Positions 32,729 through 40,987 of a stretch of 47,181 bases of DNA are shown here, piece by piece; the first letter of the stretch is position 1, and every line of letters starts with the position of its first letter. Below the pieces are notes generated by a model. The model was given only the letters and a program-made list of their open reading frames with translations. It had not been told where the DNA came from and did no database searches. Source of the stretch: an uncultured Verrucomicrobiota bacterium (GTDB lineage: Bacteria; Verrucomicrobiota; Kiritimatiellia; RFP12; UBA1067); assembly GCA_947305775.1 (NCBI GenBank), contig CAMZEN010000018.1:1-47181 (forward strand), given 5' to 3'. The translations under genes were made by a program, and so were the position numbers.

Positions 32729-35700
32729 CACCGTCGTTTGAAGAGCGGCATCGCAATCTCGTAGAGTTCTTGATCACGCTGTAGCTTATCGAAAAGCTGT
32801 TTGGGGTTTATCCTGTAGCCCGCCATGAAGCTTCGCTGTGCTGCCTGCTTGCGACCGGTGCGATACTGCAGCTTTGCAAGGGCCGCCCATGCCATTGCAT
32901 CCTTCAAAGGCTCTGCGCGCAAATACTTCTCAAGGCAGCGCTCGGCGTCGGCATCAAGCCGCGCATCTATCAAGATCGTCGACATTGACTGGAGCAAAAC
33001 CGGATCCGACACTTCGTCGATAAGCGGACGAACCATCTGCGCAGCCTCCATGGTGCGACCCATTCCATAATAGCAGCGCGCAAGCATGAATGCATCTTGT
33101 GTGGACAATTTGCCACCGGCTTTGTTGCGTCGCGCCTCTATTGCCTCGGCTTGGGCGTAAAGCATCCGGATGCGACCTATGACGTCCCTCAGAGACGCTG
33201 TGCGCTTGTTTCTAGGGTCAATGAGGTCGGTATAATCCATCAGCTCAAGAGCAACATCCCACTTTCTAAAAGGCAACAGGCACTCCTGCGCGTAGCGGAA
33301 AGCCGCCTCCGGCGAAGCAGGATAAAGAATGCATGCCTCTCGGAAGGCCTGCGACGCCTCGGCATGACGACCCTGCTTGGAGTACAGCCCTGCGATCGCC
33401 GCGCGCAACTTGGAGAACGACTTCTGACCAGCAAAGTCACGGCGATACATCGGATCCTTCAGGAGACGTCGCACATACCAATCCCAGAAGTCGCGATCTC
33501 TCGCGGCGGTCTTCTCATCATATGGGGTCTTATCCTTGTTGATCTTCATTATGAGGCCATGCGGCGACAGATAGGAGTACATCCAAGGAATTACATAGCT
33601 CTCCTCCACATAGAACGAATGCCTCGTGCGGTCATGGTCGAACATCATCTTGGTGAGTATGCCGTTGATCTCCATCACGCCAAGCGCTCCGGTAACCTGC
33701 ACCTTGCCATTCTCGATCTTGAGATCGCCGTTGGCCTGCCTTACGCCGCGCTGGACCTCGTCGACATATATGTTGAACGCTTCGCCGCTGTCGTCCTTCG
33801 ACGGTATCCATATCTCGTCGCCGTAAAGGTCGCGCTGGACGCTCATGTACGTGTCGTCCGCGAGCGCGTTCTGCGTTATGAGATATACGTCAGGACGGTA
33901 CTCGGCTGCATATATCATGTAGGTGGGAACAAACCTGCCCGGATCAGTCCCACCGAAGAAGATGGAGAACGGATCCATCGCCTCTGGCCAGTCCGGATCG
34001 GGTAGCGGCTCCTCGTCCGCAATGAGCTGCTCCCTTATGGCCTTCGCGCCGTCTAGCTGATACGCGCCAAACTGCCAGCCGAAGGTATGCCCGTTCTGCT
34101 CGCACCCGCCAAGTTCAAAAACCATCCTGTCGTCAGTATAGTTCTGCACTATCGGGTATGCGAATGCTACCAGAATTGCAAGTGCCGAGAACGCAAGCGC
34201 GGCATGGCGAGGCGTAATGGACGATGAATCGAAGTTTCTAAAGCGCAGCCACGTCGCCGACGGCAGGTTGCGCACTATGAGTGCGCCCGCGAAGACAAGT
34301 CCGTAGCCAATCCAAAGCGCGATCATCGCATGGGACGAAATGAACTTCACCTTTTGGATGAAACCATCCTGAACGTCGCCCTTTACATTGGCAAGAAGTA
34401 TCAGAAGCAGACTCATCATGAGGAAACACGCAGCAGCAGCACCCATCCACTGCCAGAAAGTCTTCTTGTGCTCCTTGTGGACAACCCAATGCCCAGCAAT
34501 GAACGGAACCGGAGCGAAAAACAGCAGAAGGTCGGTAAACTGCACCTTTACGTCTTCAAAATAATGAACCATCTGCTTGCCCATGAAATCGAGGAAATCT
34601 CCGGCCGACGCGAAGCTCGGTACCCCTATCGCTTCGTACTGCCCGCGCATGATCGCATGCTTGAAGCCGTCCCACGTTCTTGGATACCCCCAGTTCATCG
34701 GCGGGTTCCTAAGGTCGGAAACTATCGGCATGTAGGCGTAGAAGCTGACGCCGAGCTGGGCAAAGAACGCTGCACCGGCCACGCTGCGTCCATGCGGCAA
34801 AGTAAGCCATGCAAGCGCAAGAAGGACGAAGTTCCAGGCTATCGGCCAGCCGAACCACCAGCTTTGCGGATGGGTGAGGCCGTTCATTGCGCCATTCCGC
34901 AGAAGCGTGAACACCGCAATCTGCATGCCTGCAGCCGGAATCGCGAAGCAGAGGCCCTTCTTGGTCTTTCCGCAAAGGGTAAAGAGCAATGCAATGAGGG
35001 TCCAGAACATGCTGACGGACTTGCCCCACGGATATTTGGCGCCCACATAGCCGTTGCTGCCGGCCGCCGGAACGGCGATGGCGAATATCACCGCAAGCAC
35101 TGCAAGCGCCGCGGACGCCCCAAGATACTTGACCTGCTTGGATTCAAGCAGCCTGTCGCACTCCTCCAGCGCGGCCAGAGCCGCCGCTACTGCGGATCCG
35201 GCGATCAGCGACGCGATCAGCGCATAGCGCCACGGCTCGATAAGCGGCGCCACCGGTGCGTAGATGCCGGTCCATGTGTTCTTGCCGGTGAACACGAAGG
35301 CGGAAAGGAAGACGAGTGCCGCGCCGCCTCCGCCCACGGAAAACGCGATCTTGCGTGCTTTTTCGGAGTTGCCCCTGTCGCGCAGGTACGCGGCCGCGGC
35401 AAGCGCACCGACGAGAGCCAGGAGACCAAGTATTATGAAGAATGTCGAAGGACATGCAGATGTTGCCGCAATGGCCGCGTGTTTGTTTATGGCATCGACC
35501 GACATTGTGCGATCGGCGCGAACAAGCTGCCCGATCTGCAAGACCTGATAGGTGAGCGCGACGGGGATAAGATAGATGAAAACATCTCGAAACAGCGCAA
35601 TGTTGGTCATCAGTATTATAATGGCCAGAGGAACTATCGCAAAGAGCAAAACCTGATAGTTTGTGAGACCAAGGCCGAACACGAACGCCGTGAAGAACAG

Positions 35701-36324
35701 TATCTTGTCGGACGGCTTCCTCATCCAACGATAGGATAGGAGAAACACCCACATTAGAAACAGCGCGTTCAAAGAATATATCTCGACTATGGTGGACTGC
35801 GACCACTCCACCGGAGAAAGCGCAAACGTCAACGCACCGGCGACGCCACCGCCAAAGGACAAAACGCCAGACACTCCATCCCTGGGCATGCATACAGAAC
35901 CGTCAGAATCCCCATCAGCCTCAAATCCATCCGTTCCGCTCACGAAATCGTACGCCGACCTGCATATCAGCATCGCGGTACATCCAGCAGCAAACGCACC
36001 TGCGACTGCCGAGAAACAGCTAATCGCCCAGGCAGGCGTCGGATGGCCCATGTATGTGACCCAAGAGAACAACTTGCAGAATATCCAACTGCAAAGGGTC
36101 CAAAACGGATAGCCTGGGGGATGCGGCACGCCCAGATGTGCGCCTGCCGTAGCCAGCTCGCCCGAGTCTTCAAGGCCAACGGATGGACCGAGCGTGAAGA
36201 AATACACGGCGAAAGTGACTAAAGTAGCGGTCCAGAAAGCCGCCCAGTCGAGCCTCGTAAAGAAACGCTCGTCTGTCCTGGACCTAACCCCTTCGACTAT
36301 CCTTTTAAGAACATTCTGACTCAT
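32728..36324 (-). CDS. DUF2723-family membrane glycosyltransferase (TMEM260-like) with TPR C-terminus
   Basis: 1198 residues. It begins with the DUF2723 signature: LEDSGELATAGAHLGVPHPPGYPFW (acidic pair E52/D53 and HPPGYP 68-73), then many transmembrane helices to about residue 720. A large extracytoplasmic part follows, ending in helical TPR-like repeats (about 1000-1190, such as AGLYSKQGRHAEASQAFREACILYP). The fold is GT-C-like; the human relative TMEM260 is a protein O-mannosyltransferase, so a protein-glycosylating role is plausible. Only nine bases separate the TATAAT box from the ATG and there is no ribosome binding site, so the transcript may be leaderless. Confidence 0.78.
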   Translation of the reverse strand: MSQNVLKRIVEGVRSRTDERFFTRLDWAAFWTATLVTFAVYFFTLGPSVGLEDSGELATAGAHLGVPHPPGYPFWTLCSWIFCKLFSWVTYMGHPTPAWAISCFSAVAGAFAAGCTAMLICRSAYDFVSGTDGFEADGDSDGSVCMPRDGVSGVLSFGGGVAGALTFALSPVEWSQSTIVEIYSLNALFLMWVFLLSYRWMRKPSDKILFFTAFVFGLGLTNYQVLLFAIVPLAIIILMTNIALFRDVFIYLIPVALTYQVLQIGQLVRADRTMSVDAINKHAAIAATSACPSTFFIILGLLALVGALAAAAYLRDRGNSEKARKIAFSVGGGGAALVFLSAFVFTGKNTWTGIYAPVAPLIEPWRYALIASLIAGSAVAAALAALEECDRLLESKQVKYLGASAALAVLAVIFAIAVPAAGSNGYVGAKYPWGKSVSMFWTLIALLFTLCGKTKKGLCFAIPAAGMQIAVFTLLRNGAMNGLTHPQSWWFGWPIAWNFVLLALAWLTLPHGRSVAGAAFFAQLGVSFYAYMPIVSDLRNPPMNWGYPRTWDGFKHAIMRGQYEAIGVPSFASAGDFLDFMGKQMVHYFEDVKVQFTDLLLFFAPVPFIAGHWVVHKEHKKTFWQWMGAAAACFLMMSLLLILLANVKGDVQDGFIQKVKFISSHAMIALWIGYGLVFAGALIVRNLPSATWLRFRNFDSSSITPRHAALAFSALAILVAFAYPIVQNYTDDRMVFELGGCEQNGHTFGWQFGAYQLDGAKAIREQLIADEEPLPDPDWPEAMDPFSIFFGGTDPGRFVPTYMIYAAEYRPDVYLITQNALADDTYMSVQRDLYGDEIWIPSKDDSGEAFNIYVDEVQRGVRQANGDLKIENGKVQVTGALGVMEINGILTKMMFDHDRTRHSFYVEESYVIPWMYSYLSPHGLIMKINKDKTPYDEKTAARDRDFWDWYVRRLLKDPMYRRDFAGQKSFSKLRAAIAGLYSKQGRHAEASQAFREACILYPASPEAAFRYAQECLLPFRKWDVALELMDYTDLIDPRNKRTASLRDVIGRIRMLYAQAEAIEARRNKAGGKLSTQDAFMLARCYYGMGRTMEAAQMVRPLIDEVSDPVLLQSMSTILIDARLDADAERCLEKYLRAEPLKDAMAWAALAKLQYRTGRKQAAQRSFMAGYRINPKQLFDKLQRDQELYEIAMPLFKRR

Positions 36325-36333
36325 AGAGTTTGT

Positions 36334-36339
36334 ATTATA
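36334..36339 (-). promoter_or_regulatory. Extended -10 element for the DUF2723 gene
   Basis: Minus strand TTGATATAAT: TATAAT with TGA upstream, overlapping the flank of the upstream terminator. The ATG at 36324 is nine bases further, giving essentially no 5' leader. Confidence 0.6.
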
Positions 36340-36341
36340 TC

Positions 36342-36374
36342 AAAAATCCCCGACGTCTAGACCAGACGCCGGGG
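36342..36374 (-). terminator. Rho-independent terminator of the feo operon
   Basis: Minus strand: CCCCGGCGTC, 7-nt loop, GACGTCGGGG (10-bp stem with one G-U pair), followed by ATTTTTG. It lies 50 bp after the stop codon of the barrel gene. Confidence 0.85.
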
Positions 36375-36423
36375 CCTGTACAACCAAAGAACAGGATTTA
36401 TGGCAAAGCGAAGACTTGCAGCG

Positions 36424-37380
36424 TCAGAAGGAGGCGCTGAGGGCAAGACCGCCCACAAACTGGTACGAGTCCCTGTACTTGTCGCCGTGGCTCCACGCCC
36501 CGTTGTACTCGCGTGCGTCGTGACGCATATTGCGGTCGAACCAGTAGTCGTAATAGGCTAGATATGCACTAAGCGCAAGGTTTTTGCAAATGTTCCATGT
36601 AAGTTCGCCCTTGATGTTGGAGTCCATAAGGCCTGCATGGTCGTCGTCGAAGTAGCCCTTTACCCTCTGAGTGTTGCCGAAACCCTGGCCAAAGGACGGA
36701 CGGAACGCCAACACCGGATCGTCGTCTTCGCTTGCGCCGTCGATGAGCGGGAAGGTGTGGCCGATCTCCAAGTTGACGTAAGTGCCGTTATCAGCCATGA
36801 TGTCGCGCTCGATCGCAAGCGCAGGCTCAAGCCAAAGGTCTCCAAGCGAAAGTTCGAGATTCAGGTACTGCGTGTCGCCGACATCCGGATCGCAACTGCG
36901 CGGTATGTACTCGTATATGTAGTTGAAGTCAACCGTGAGCGCACCCAGAGTTTCCCCTAGATCGAAATCGTAGGCAACTCCGACGATCGCATCAAGTGTC
37001 GTGTACTTGAATGCGCGATTTCCATAGCCGCCGCGCTTGCCGTTGCCCTTTGTCACATCAAAGATCGCCTCCACGCCAAAATAAAGCGTGTCAAAGAACG
37101 ACACTGTGGCGCTCGGGGTGATTATGGGATCCTTGCCGTCAATGACGCCATAAGTCAAATACTTCGAGTCGAACGAAAGGCCGAATTCGGCCGAAACGAA
37201 GCTGTCTTCCTCCTCGACGAGAACCTCCTTGTCGGTTGCGCAGCCGCAGCTGCATGTTTCGACAGTGCACTTGCAATCGGCTCCGCATGTGCACTCGGGC
37301 TTTCCGCACTGGCACGGATCGGCAAAAAGACTCGATCCAACAGCAAGCGCGGCAACAAAGGCAACTAGTTTTGTGGTCAT
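36424..37380 (-). CDS. Outer-membrane beta-barrel with metallothionein-like Cys-rich N-terminus
   Basis: 318 residues. After a signal peptide (cleavage SLFA|DP, residue 20), nine cysteines lie within residues 23-47, mostly as C-x-C (C23/C25, C30/C32, C36/C38, C43/C45/C47). This density is typical of metal-binding peptides. An acidic linker (to ~62) leads into alternating amphipathic strands (AEFGLSFDSKYLTYGV...). The chain ends in LALSASF, whose C-terminal Phe is typical of outer-membrane barrels. It is the last gene of the feo operon, with AAGGAG upstream. The layout suggests it binds or passes Fe(II) or another metal at the outer membrane. I know of no named family with this fusion. Confidence 0.75.
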   Translation of the reverse strand: MTTKLVAFVAALAVGSSLFADPCQCGKPECTCGADCKCTVETCSCGCATDKEVLVEEEDSFVSAEFGLSFDSKYLTYGVIDGKDPIITPSATVSFFDTLYFGVEAIFDVTKGNGKRGGYGNRAFKYTTLDAIVGVAYDFDLGETLGALTVDFNYIYEYIPRSCDPDVGDTQYLNLELSLGDLWLEPALAIERDIMADNGTYVNLEIGHTFPLIDGASEDDDPVLAFRPSFGQGFGNTQRVKGYFDDDHAGLMDSNIKGELTWNICKNLALSAYLAYYDYWFDRNMRHDAREYNGAWSHGDKYRDSYQFVGGLALSASF

Positions 37381-37429
37381 TTGTTTTTCTCCTTAGGTTT
37401 GTTTATTGGGTTTATATCAAATTCATTTA

Positions 37430-37591
37430 CTATTGGCACGACGATGCGGCACGACGATGCGCGCAATTTCCACCGCACGAACGACATGAGCCTCCGCACT
37501 CGCATGGCATGCCCTTCCTGTGCGTGCGCCACACGGCTAAAGCCGCAAGCGCAAGCACGACGGCGAGAACTGCAAAAGAAGCGGCGTTCAT
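37430..37591 (-). CDS. FeoB-associated Cys-rich membrane protein
   Basis: This 53-residue ORF starts at ATG 37591, just after the feoB stop, and ends at TAG 37430. One membrane helix (about residues 4-21) is followed by a short tail with six cysteines, including MPCECGGSCRSCGGNC. That is the pattern of the FeoB-associated Cys-rich membrane protein family, found beside feoB in many Firmicutes and Bacteroidetes. Such small proteins are thought to help FeoB handle iron in the membrane. Its position between feoB and the barrel gene supports the call. Confidence 0.8.
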   Translation of the reverse strand: MNAASFAVLAVVLALAALAVWRTHRKGMPCECGGSCRSCGGNCAHRRAASSCQ

Positions 37592-37592
37592 T

Positions 37593-40016
37593 CTACTTGC
37601 CCCCCTTTCGCGCCGGGCGTACGATGGCCCAGATCACAGCGAGGTCCACGAGTATCGCAACAGCCGTCCAGAAGCCAAACCCGCCGCCTGCAATCAGGAC
37701 GCCAAGCTGGTATACACTAAGCGCAAGCACATATCCGACGAAGAGCTGGAAGCCGACCGCGAACCAGCCCCACTTCTGCGAGCCCATCTCGCGGAACGTA
37801 ACTGCGATAGCGACCATGCACGGCGGAACAAACAGGTTGAACATCATGAACGACAACGCCGCAAGCTTCGGAAACGCGCTGATCGACGCAAAGAAGTTCT
37901 GGATGTGCGCACCGCTGGAGACGCCCTCCATCCCGACGGTGACGAGCTTCAGCGTCGCAGTAGCCTGCTCCTTCGCTATCTCGGCGGAGACGGATGCCGC
38001 CGCGCCCTGCCAAGACCCGAAGCCAAGCGGCTCGAATATCCAGGCGATCCAGCTGCCGAGATCGTGAAGGATCGACTTCTCGATCTCTTCGTCGGCGAGC
38101 AGGTTCAGCGCCCAGTCGAAGTGCATGATGAACCAGAGGAACACGCACGCGGGGAATATCACGAAACCGGCCTTGAGTATGTAGCCCTTGAGCCTGTTCC
38201 ATGTGTGGTGCCACACGCCAGATATCGTCGGCATGTGGTACGCGGGAAGCTCGAGCACGAACGACGACGCCTCGCCCGCGAAGAACCTTGTCTTCTTGAG
38301 CGCAATGCCGCCGAGGATGATGATCGCGATGCCGACCACGTCCATCATCGCGGCGATGTACCACTGCTCGCGGAAGAATAGCGCCGCGAACATAGCTATG
38401 ATGACCGTCTTCGCACCGCACGGGACGAATGTGGCGAGAATCACCGTCATGCGCCGCGCCCGCTCGTTCTCGATTGCACGCGCCGCCATTACGGCAGGAA
38501 CTCCGCAGCCTTTCCCGATGAGCATGGGGATGAACGACTTTCCGGAAAGTCCGAACCTGCGCAGCAGACGATCCATGATGAATGCGACACGGGCCATGTA
38601 GCCGCAGTCCTCCAGGAACGCGAGGAACAGGAACACGATGAAGATGACAGGAACGAATCCGAGCACCGTCGCAACGCCGCCCCATGCACCGTCCACGACC
38701 AGACTCTTCACCGTATCGCTTACGCCCGCACGTTCTAGCGCACCGGTTATGAGCGCGCCGAGACCGGGAACCCACACGCCGAACTGCCCGGGATCGGGCT
38801 CCTCGAACTCCTTCGCCGCATTGTATGCGGCCTCGTCGATATCCCATTCCTCGGCAATCTCGCCCGTATCCTCGTCTTCGATGGACGCCTTCTTCTCGCC
38901 GGCCTCCCATGCGGCGACGGTGGCCTCGGCCTTTGCGAACTCGCCCTGCGCGTCTTCGAACTCCATGCCCTTGTACTTCCCGTCCTCGCGGCACTCGTGC
39001 ATCGTAAACGGAAGATGCCATCCATCCGCAAGAAAGCCGTCGTTCGCCCAGTCGGTGAGCATAGTCCCGGGGCCGTTCTCGGCGACGGCCAGGAACCACA
39101 TGGCGCACAGGGACAGTATGAAGATAGGAAGCGCGAGAATGCGGTGCGTGACAACCTTGTCGACCTTGTCCGAAAGCGTCGCCTTGTCCTTGCGCTTCTC
39201 GTTCAGCGCAAGAGACTTGTCCATGAGCCGCTTGATGAAGTCGTAGCGCTGGCTGGTGATGATCGACTCCGCGTCGTCGCCGAGCTCCTTCTCGCAGTCG
39301 CGGATGTGCTCCTCTATGTGCTTCATCTCCCCGACGCTTATGTCCAAAGTCTTGATGATCTCGCGGTCGCGCTCGAAAACCTTGATTGCGTACCACCGGA
39401 TCGACCGGAGGGGCACCTTCCCCTGAATCGACTCCTCAATGTGGGCGATGGCGTGCTCCACCGACCCGGAAAAGACGTGAGGAACGTCAGGGAGCTTGCC
39501 CGGTCCCTTCTCGACGACTGATTTCTTGGCCATCTCTACGACCTTTTCGGCGGCCTCCATGCCGCCCTCGTTCTTCAAGGCCGATATGCCGACGACTTCG
39601 CACCGCAGCGCCCTGGCAATCTTCTCGAAGTCGATCTTGTCGCCGTTCTTCTTCACAACGTCCATCATGTTGACTGCCATGACCATTGGCAGACCCAATT
39701 CGGCAAGCTGGGTGGAGAAGTAGAGGTTGCGCTCGATGTTCGTGCCGTCTACTATGTTGAGGATTGCGTCCGGGCCCTCCTCTACGAGAAATCTGCGCGA
39801 CACCTTCTCCTCGATGGAGTAAGGCGACAGCGAATAGATGCCGGGAAGGTCCTGTATGACCACCTCCTTGTGCCCGACGAGTATGCCGTCCTTCTTCTCC
39901 ACCGTTACGCCCGGCCAGTTGCCCACATACTGCTCGGAGCCGGTGAGCGCGTTGAAAAGGGTGGTCTTGCCGCTGTTCGGGTTGCCGGCAAGCGCTATCT
40001 TGACGCTTTTAGACAT
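37593..40016 (-). CDS. feoB: Ferrous iron transport protein B, FeoB
   Basis: 807 residues. The N-terminal G domain has G1 GNPNSGKT (11-18), G3 DLPG (56-59) and G4 NMMD (116-119), followed by a helical spacer. The membrane part carries the Gate motifs, including GKGCGVPA (near residue 506) and LPAYHMP. FeoB imports Fe(II) across the inner membrane. An acidic ~90-residue insert (about 322-412, Glu/Asp/Ala-rich) sits in the first extracytoplasmic loop and is absent from E. coli FeoB. I use ATG 40016, which has GGAGG upstream and overlaps feoA by 8 nt; the longer in-frame start at 40031 is less likely. Confidence 0.95.
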   Translation of the reverse strand: MSKSVKIALAGNPNSGKTTLFNALTGSEQYVGNWPGVTVEKKDGILVGHKEVVIQDLPGIYSLSPYSIEEKVSRRFLVEEGPDAILNIVDGTNIERNLYFSTQLAELGLPMVMAVNMMDVVKKNGDKIDFEKIARALRCEVVGISALKNEGGMEAAEKVVEMAKKSVVEKGPGKLPDVPHVFSGSVEHAIAHIEESIQGKVPLRSIRWYAIKVFERDREIIKTLDISVGEMKHIEEHIRDCEKELGDDAESIITSQRYDFIKRLMDKSLALNEKRKDKATLSDKVDKVVTHRILALPIFILSLCAMWFLAVAENGPGTMLTDWANDGFLADGWHLPFTMHECREDGKYKGMEFEDAQGEFAKAEATVAAWEAGEKKASIEDEDTGEIAEEWDIDEAAYNAAKEFEEPDPGQFGVWVPGLGALITGALERAGVSDTVKSLVVDGAWGGVATVLGFVPVIFIVFLFLAFLEDCGYMARVAFIMDRLLRRFGLSGKSFIPMLIGKGCGVPAVMAARAIENERARRMTVILATFVPCGAKTVIIAMFAALFFREQWYIAAMMDVVGIAIIILGGIALKKTRFFAGEASSFVLELPAYHMPTISGVWHHTWNRLKGYILKAGFVIFPACVFLWFIMHFDWALNLLADEEIEKSILHDLGSWIAWIFEPLGFGSWQGAAASVSAEIAKEQATATLKLVTVGMEGVSSGAHIQNFFASISAFPKLAALSFMMFNLFVPPCMVAIAVTFREMGSQKWGWFAVGFQLFVGYVLALSVYQLGVLIAGGGFGFWTAVAILVDLAVIWAIVRPARKGGK

Positions 40017-40227
40017 TCTGCACCTCCACATTCATAGCAGTGGCGTCATTGACGGCTATGCGGCTCTCGTGTACCGCGAGGATCATGTTTCCATATGACT
40101 CGCCAACTACGCGAACCACCGTACCAGCCACAAACCCGAGTGCTCCAAGGTGCCGCTTCACGGCCTCTTCGCCTGTGACGCGGACGATTCTCGCCCGATC
40201 GCCTTCCTTCAGCTCCACCAAAGTCAT
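40009..40227 (-). CDS. feoA: FeoA-like ferrous iron transport protein
   Basis: 72-residue SH3-like FeoA domain: LKEGDRARIVRVTGEEAVKRHLGALGFVAGTVVRVVGESYGN...VHESRIAVNDATAMNVEV. The length and the L..LG...G..V pattern are typical. FeoA is a small cytoplasmic partner of FeoB. AAGGAAAG lies eight bases before the ATG. It is the first gene of the feo operon. Confidence 0.93.
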   Translation of the reverse strand: MTLVELKEGDRARIVRVTGEEAVKRHLGALGFVAGTVVRVVGESYGNMILAVHESRIAVNDATAMNVEVQNV

Positions 40228-40280
40228 TTCGACAACTTTCCTTTCTCATTCGTACCAATGTGCGCCAAGCCTCATTTCGC

Positions 40281-40333
40281 TAGCCTGGGCTAACATGGCG
40301 CATAGTATAGCACAAAGTGCAGAATGTTAGCAA
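40281..40333 (-). promoter_or_regulatory. feo promoter with overlapping inverted repeats (candidate metal-repressor operator)
   Basis: Minus strand: -35 TTGCTA (40333-40328), 18-bp spacer, -10 TATACT (40309-40304) with TGC upstream. Eight-base inverted repeats GCTAACAT (40289-40296) and ATGTTAGC (40324-40331) bracket the core promoter. A second dyad, TAGCCTGGGCTA (40281-40292), covers the transcription start. The TTAGCC..GGCTA style resembles DtxR/IdeR-type operators, which would fit iron-dependent repression; this is inferred. Confidence 0.55.
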
Positions 40334-40342
40334 TAGGAAATT

Positions 40343-40987
40343 TTACTTGGCTAACTGCGTGGATAAGCTGTTCACAAGTCGGGCGAGAAGCACGGTGCTT
40401 TTCACGCCAGGTGAGGTTTCAAGCGAGCTGTTGACGTCCAGGATATCCGCTCCTGACATGGACGCCTCCAAGATGTTTTCCGCAGAGAGGCCGCCGGCAA
40501 GAACAACCTTGAAGCCGCGTTGTTTTAGTTGTGGCACAAGGGACCAGTCCGCACGGCGTCCTGTGCCGCCAGTCCTCGCGCCGTCACGCCCATCCAGAAG
40601 AACCGCGTCCTCCGCCCCAGGCGTTTCGCCTAGAAGCCGCCACACCTCAAGTGGCGTACGGCAAATGCGGCGAAGCCTGTCGATATCTTCGTCGGTGTAG
40701 GGTCCATGCAGCTGCACGACGTCCAGTGGAACGCTCTCCGCCATGCGCACGATGACATCTACTGGCGTATCGACGAAGACGCCTACGAACTTCGGACCGC
40801 CCATCGCCGCCGAGCAGTCGGCCCCCCTAACAAGCGCAGACCCTCTTATCTTCTTCGCCTCACTGAGCGTCACGCGGCGCGGCGACTTCGCAGCAAAAAT
40901 TAGGCCAAGGTAGTCGACGCCGCACCGCGCCGCCTCTGCGGCGAAGGCGGCGTCGTTTATTCCACAGACCTTGAGCTTTGGTTTCAC
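40343..40987 (-). CDS. trpF: Phosphoribosylanthranilate isomerase
   Basis: 214-residue TIM barrel with the conserved start KVCGI (Cys8), FAAKSPRRV, GVFVDTP, VQLHG, the LDG..GGTGR..DW block and the phosphate-binding end VLAGGLSAENI...DILDVNSSLE. It converts phosphoribosyl-anthranilate to CdRP in tryptophan synthesis. It overlaps trpA by 4 nt and is the last gene of the operon. The stop is followed within ~10 bp by the feo promoter region; no terminator is visible between them. Confidence 0.95.
   Translation of the reverse strand: MKPKLKVCGINDAAFAAEAARCGVDYLGLIFAAKSPRRVTLSEAKKIRGSALVRGADCSAAMGGPKFVGVFVDTPVDVIVRMAESVPLDVVQLHGPYTDEDIDRLRRICRTPLEVWRLLGETPGAEDAVLLDGRDGARTGGTGRRADWSLVPQLKQRGFKVVLAGGLSAENILEASMSGADILDVNSSLETSPGVKSTVLLARLVNSLSTQLAK

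Noticed and set aside
34330..35739. Long plus-strand open frame opposite the DUF2723 gene
   Set aside because: It is antisense to a well-supported gene, has no promoter or ribosome binding site, and has charged, low-structure composition typical of shadow frames. The same applies to 41314-42768 opposite trpB and to 37717-39396 in another frame of feoB.
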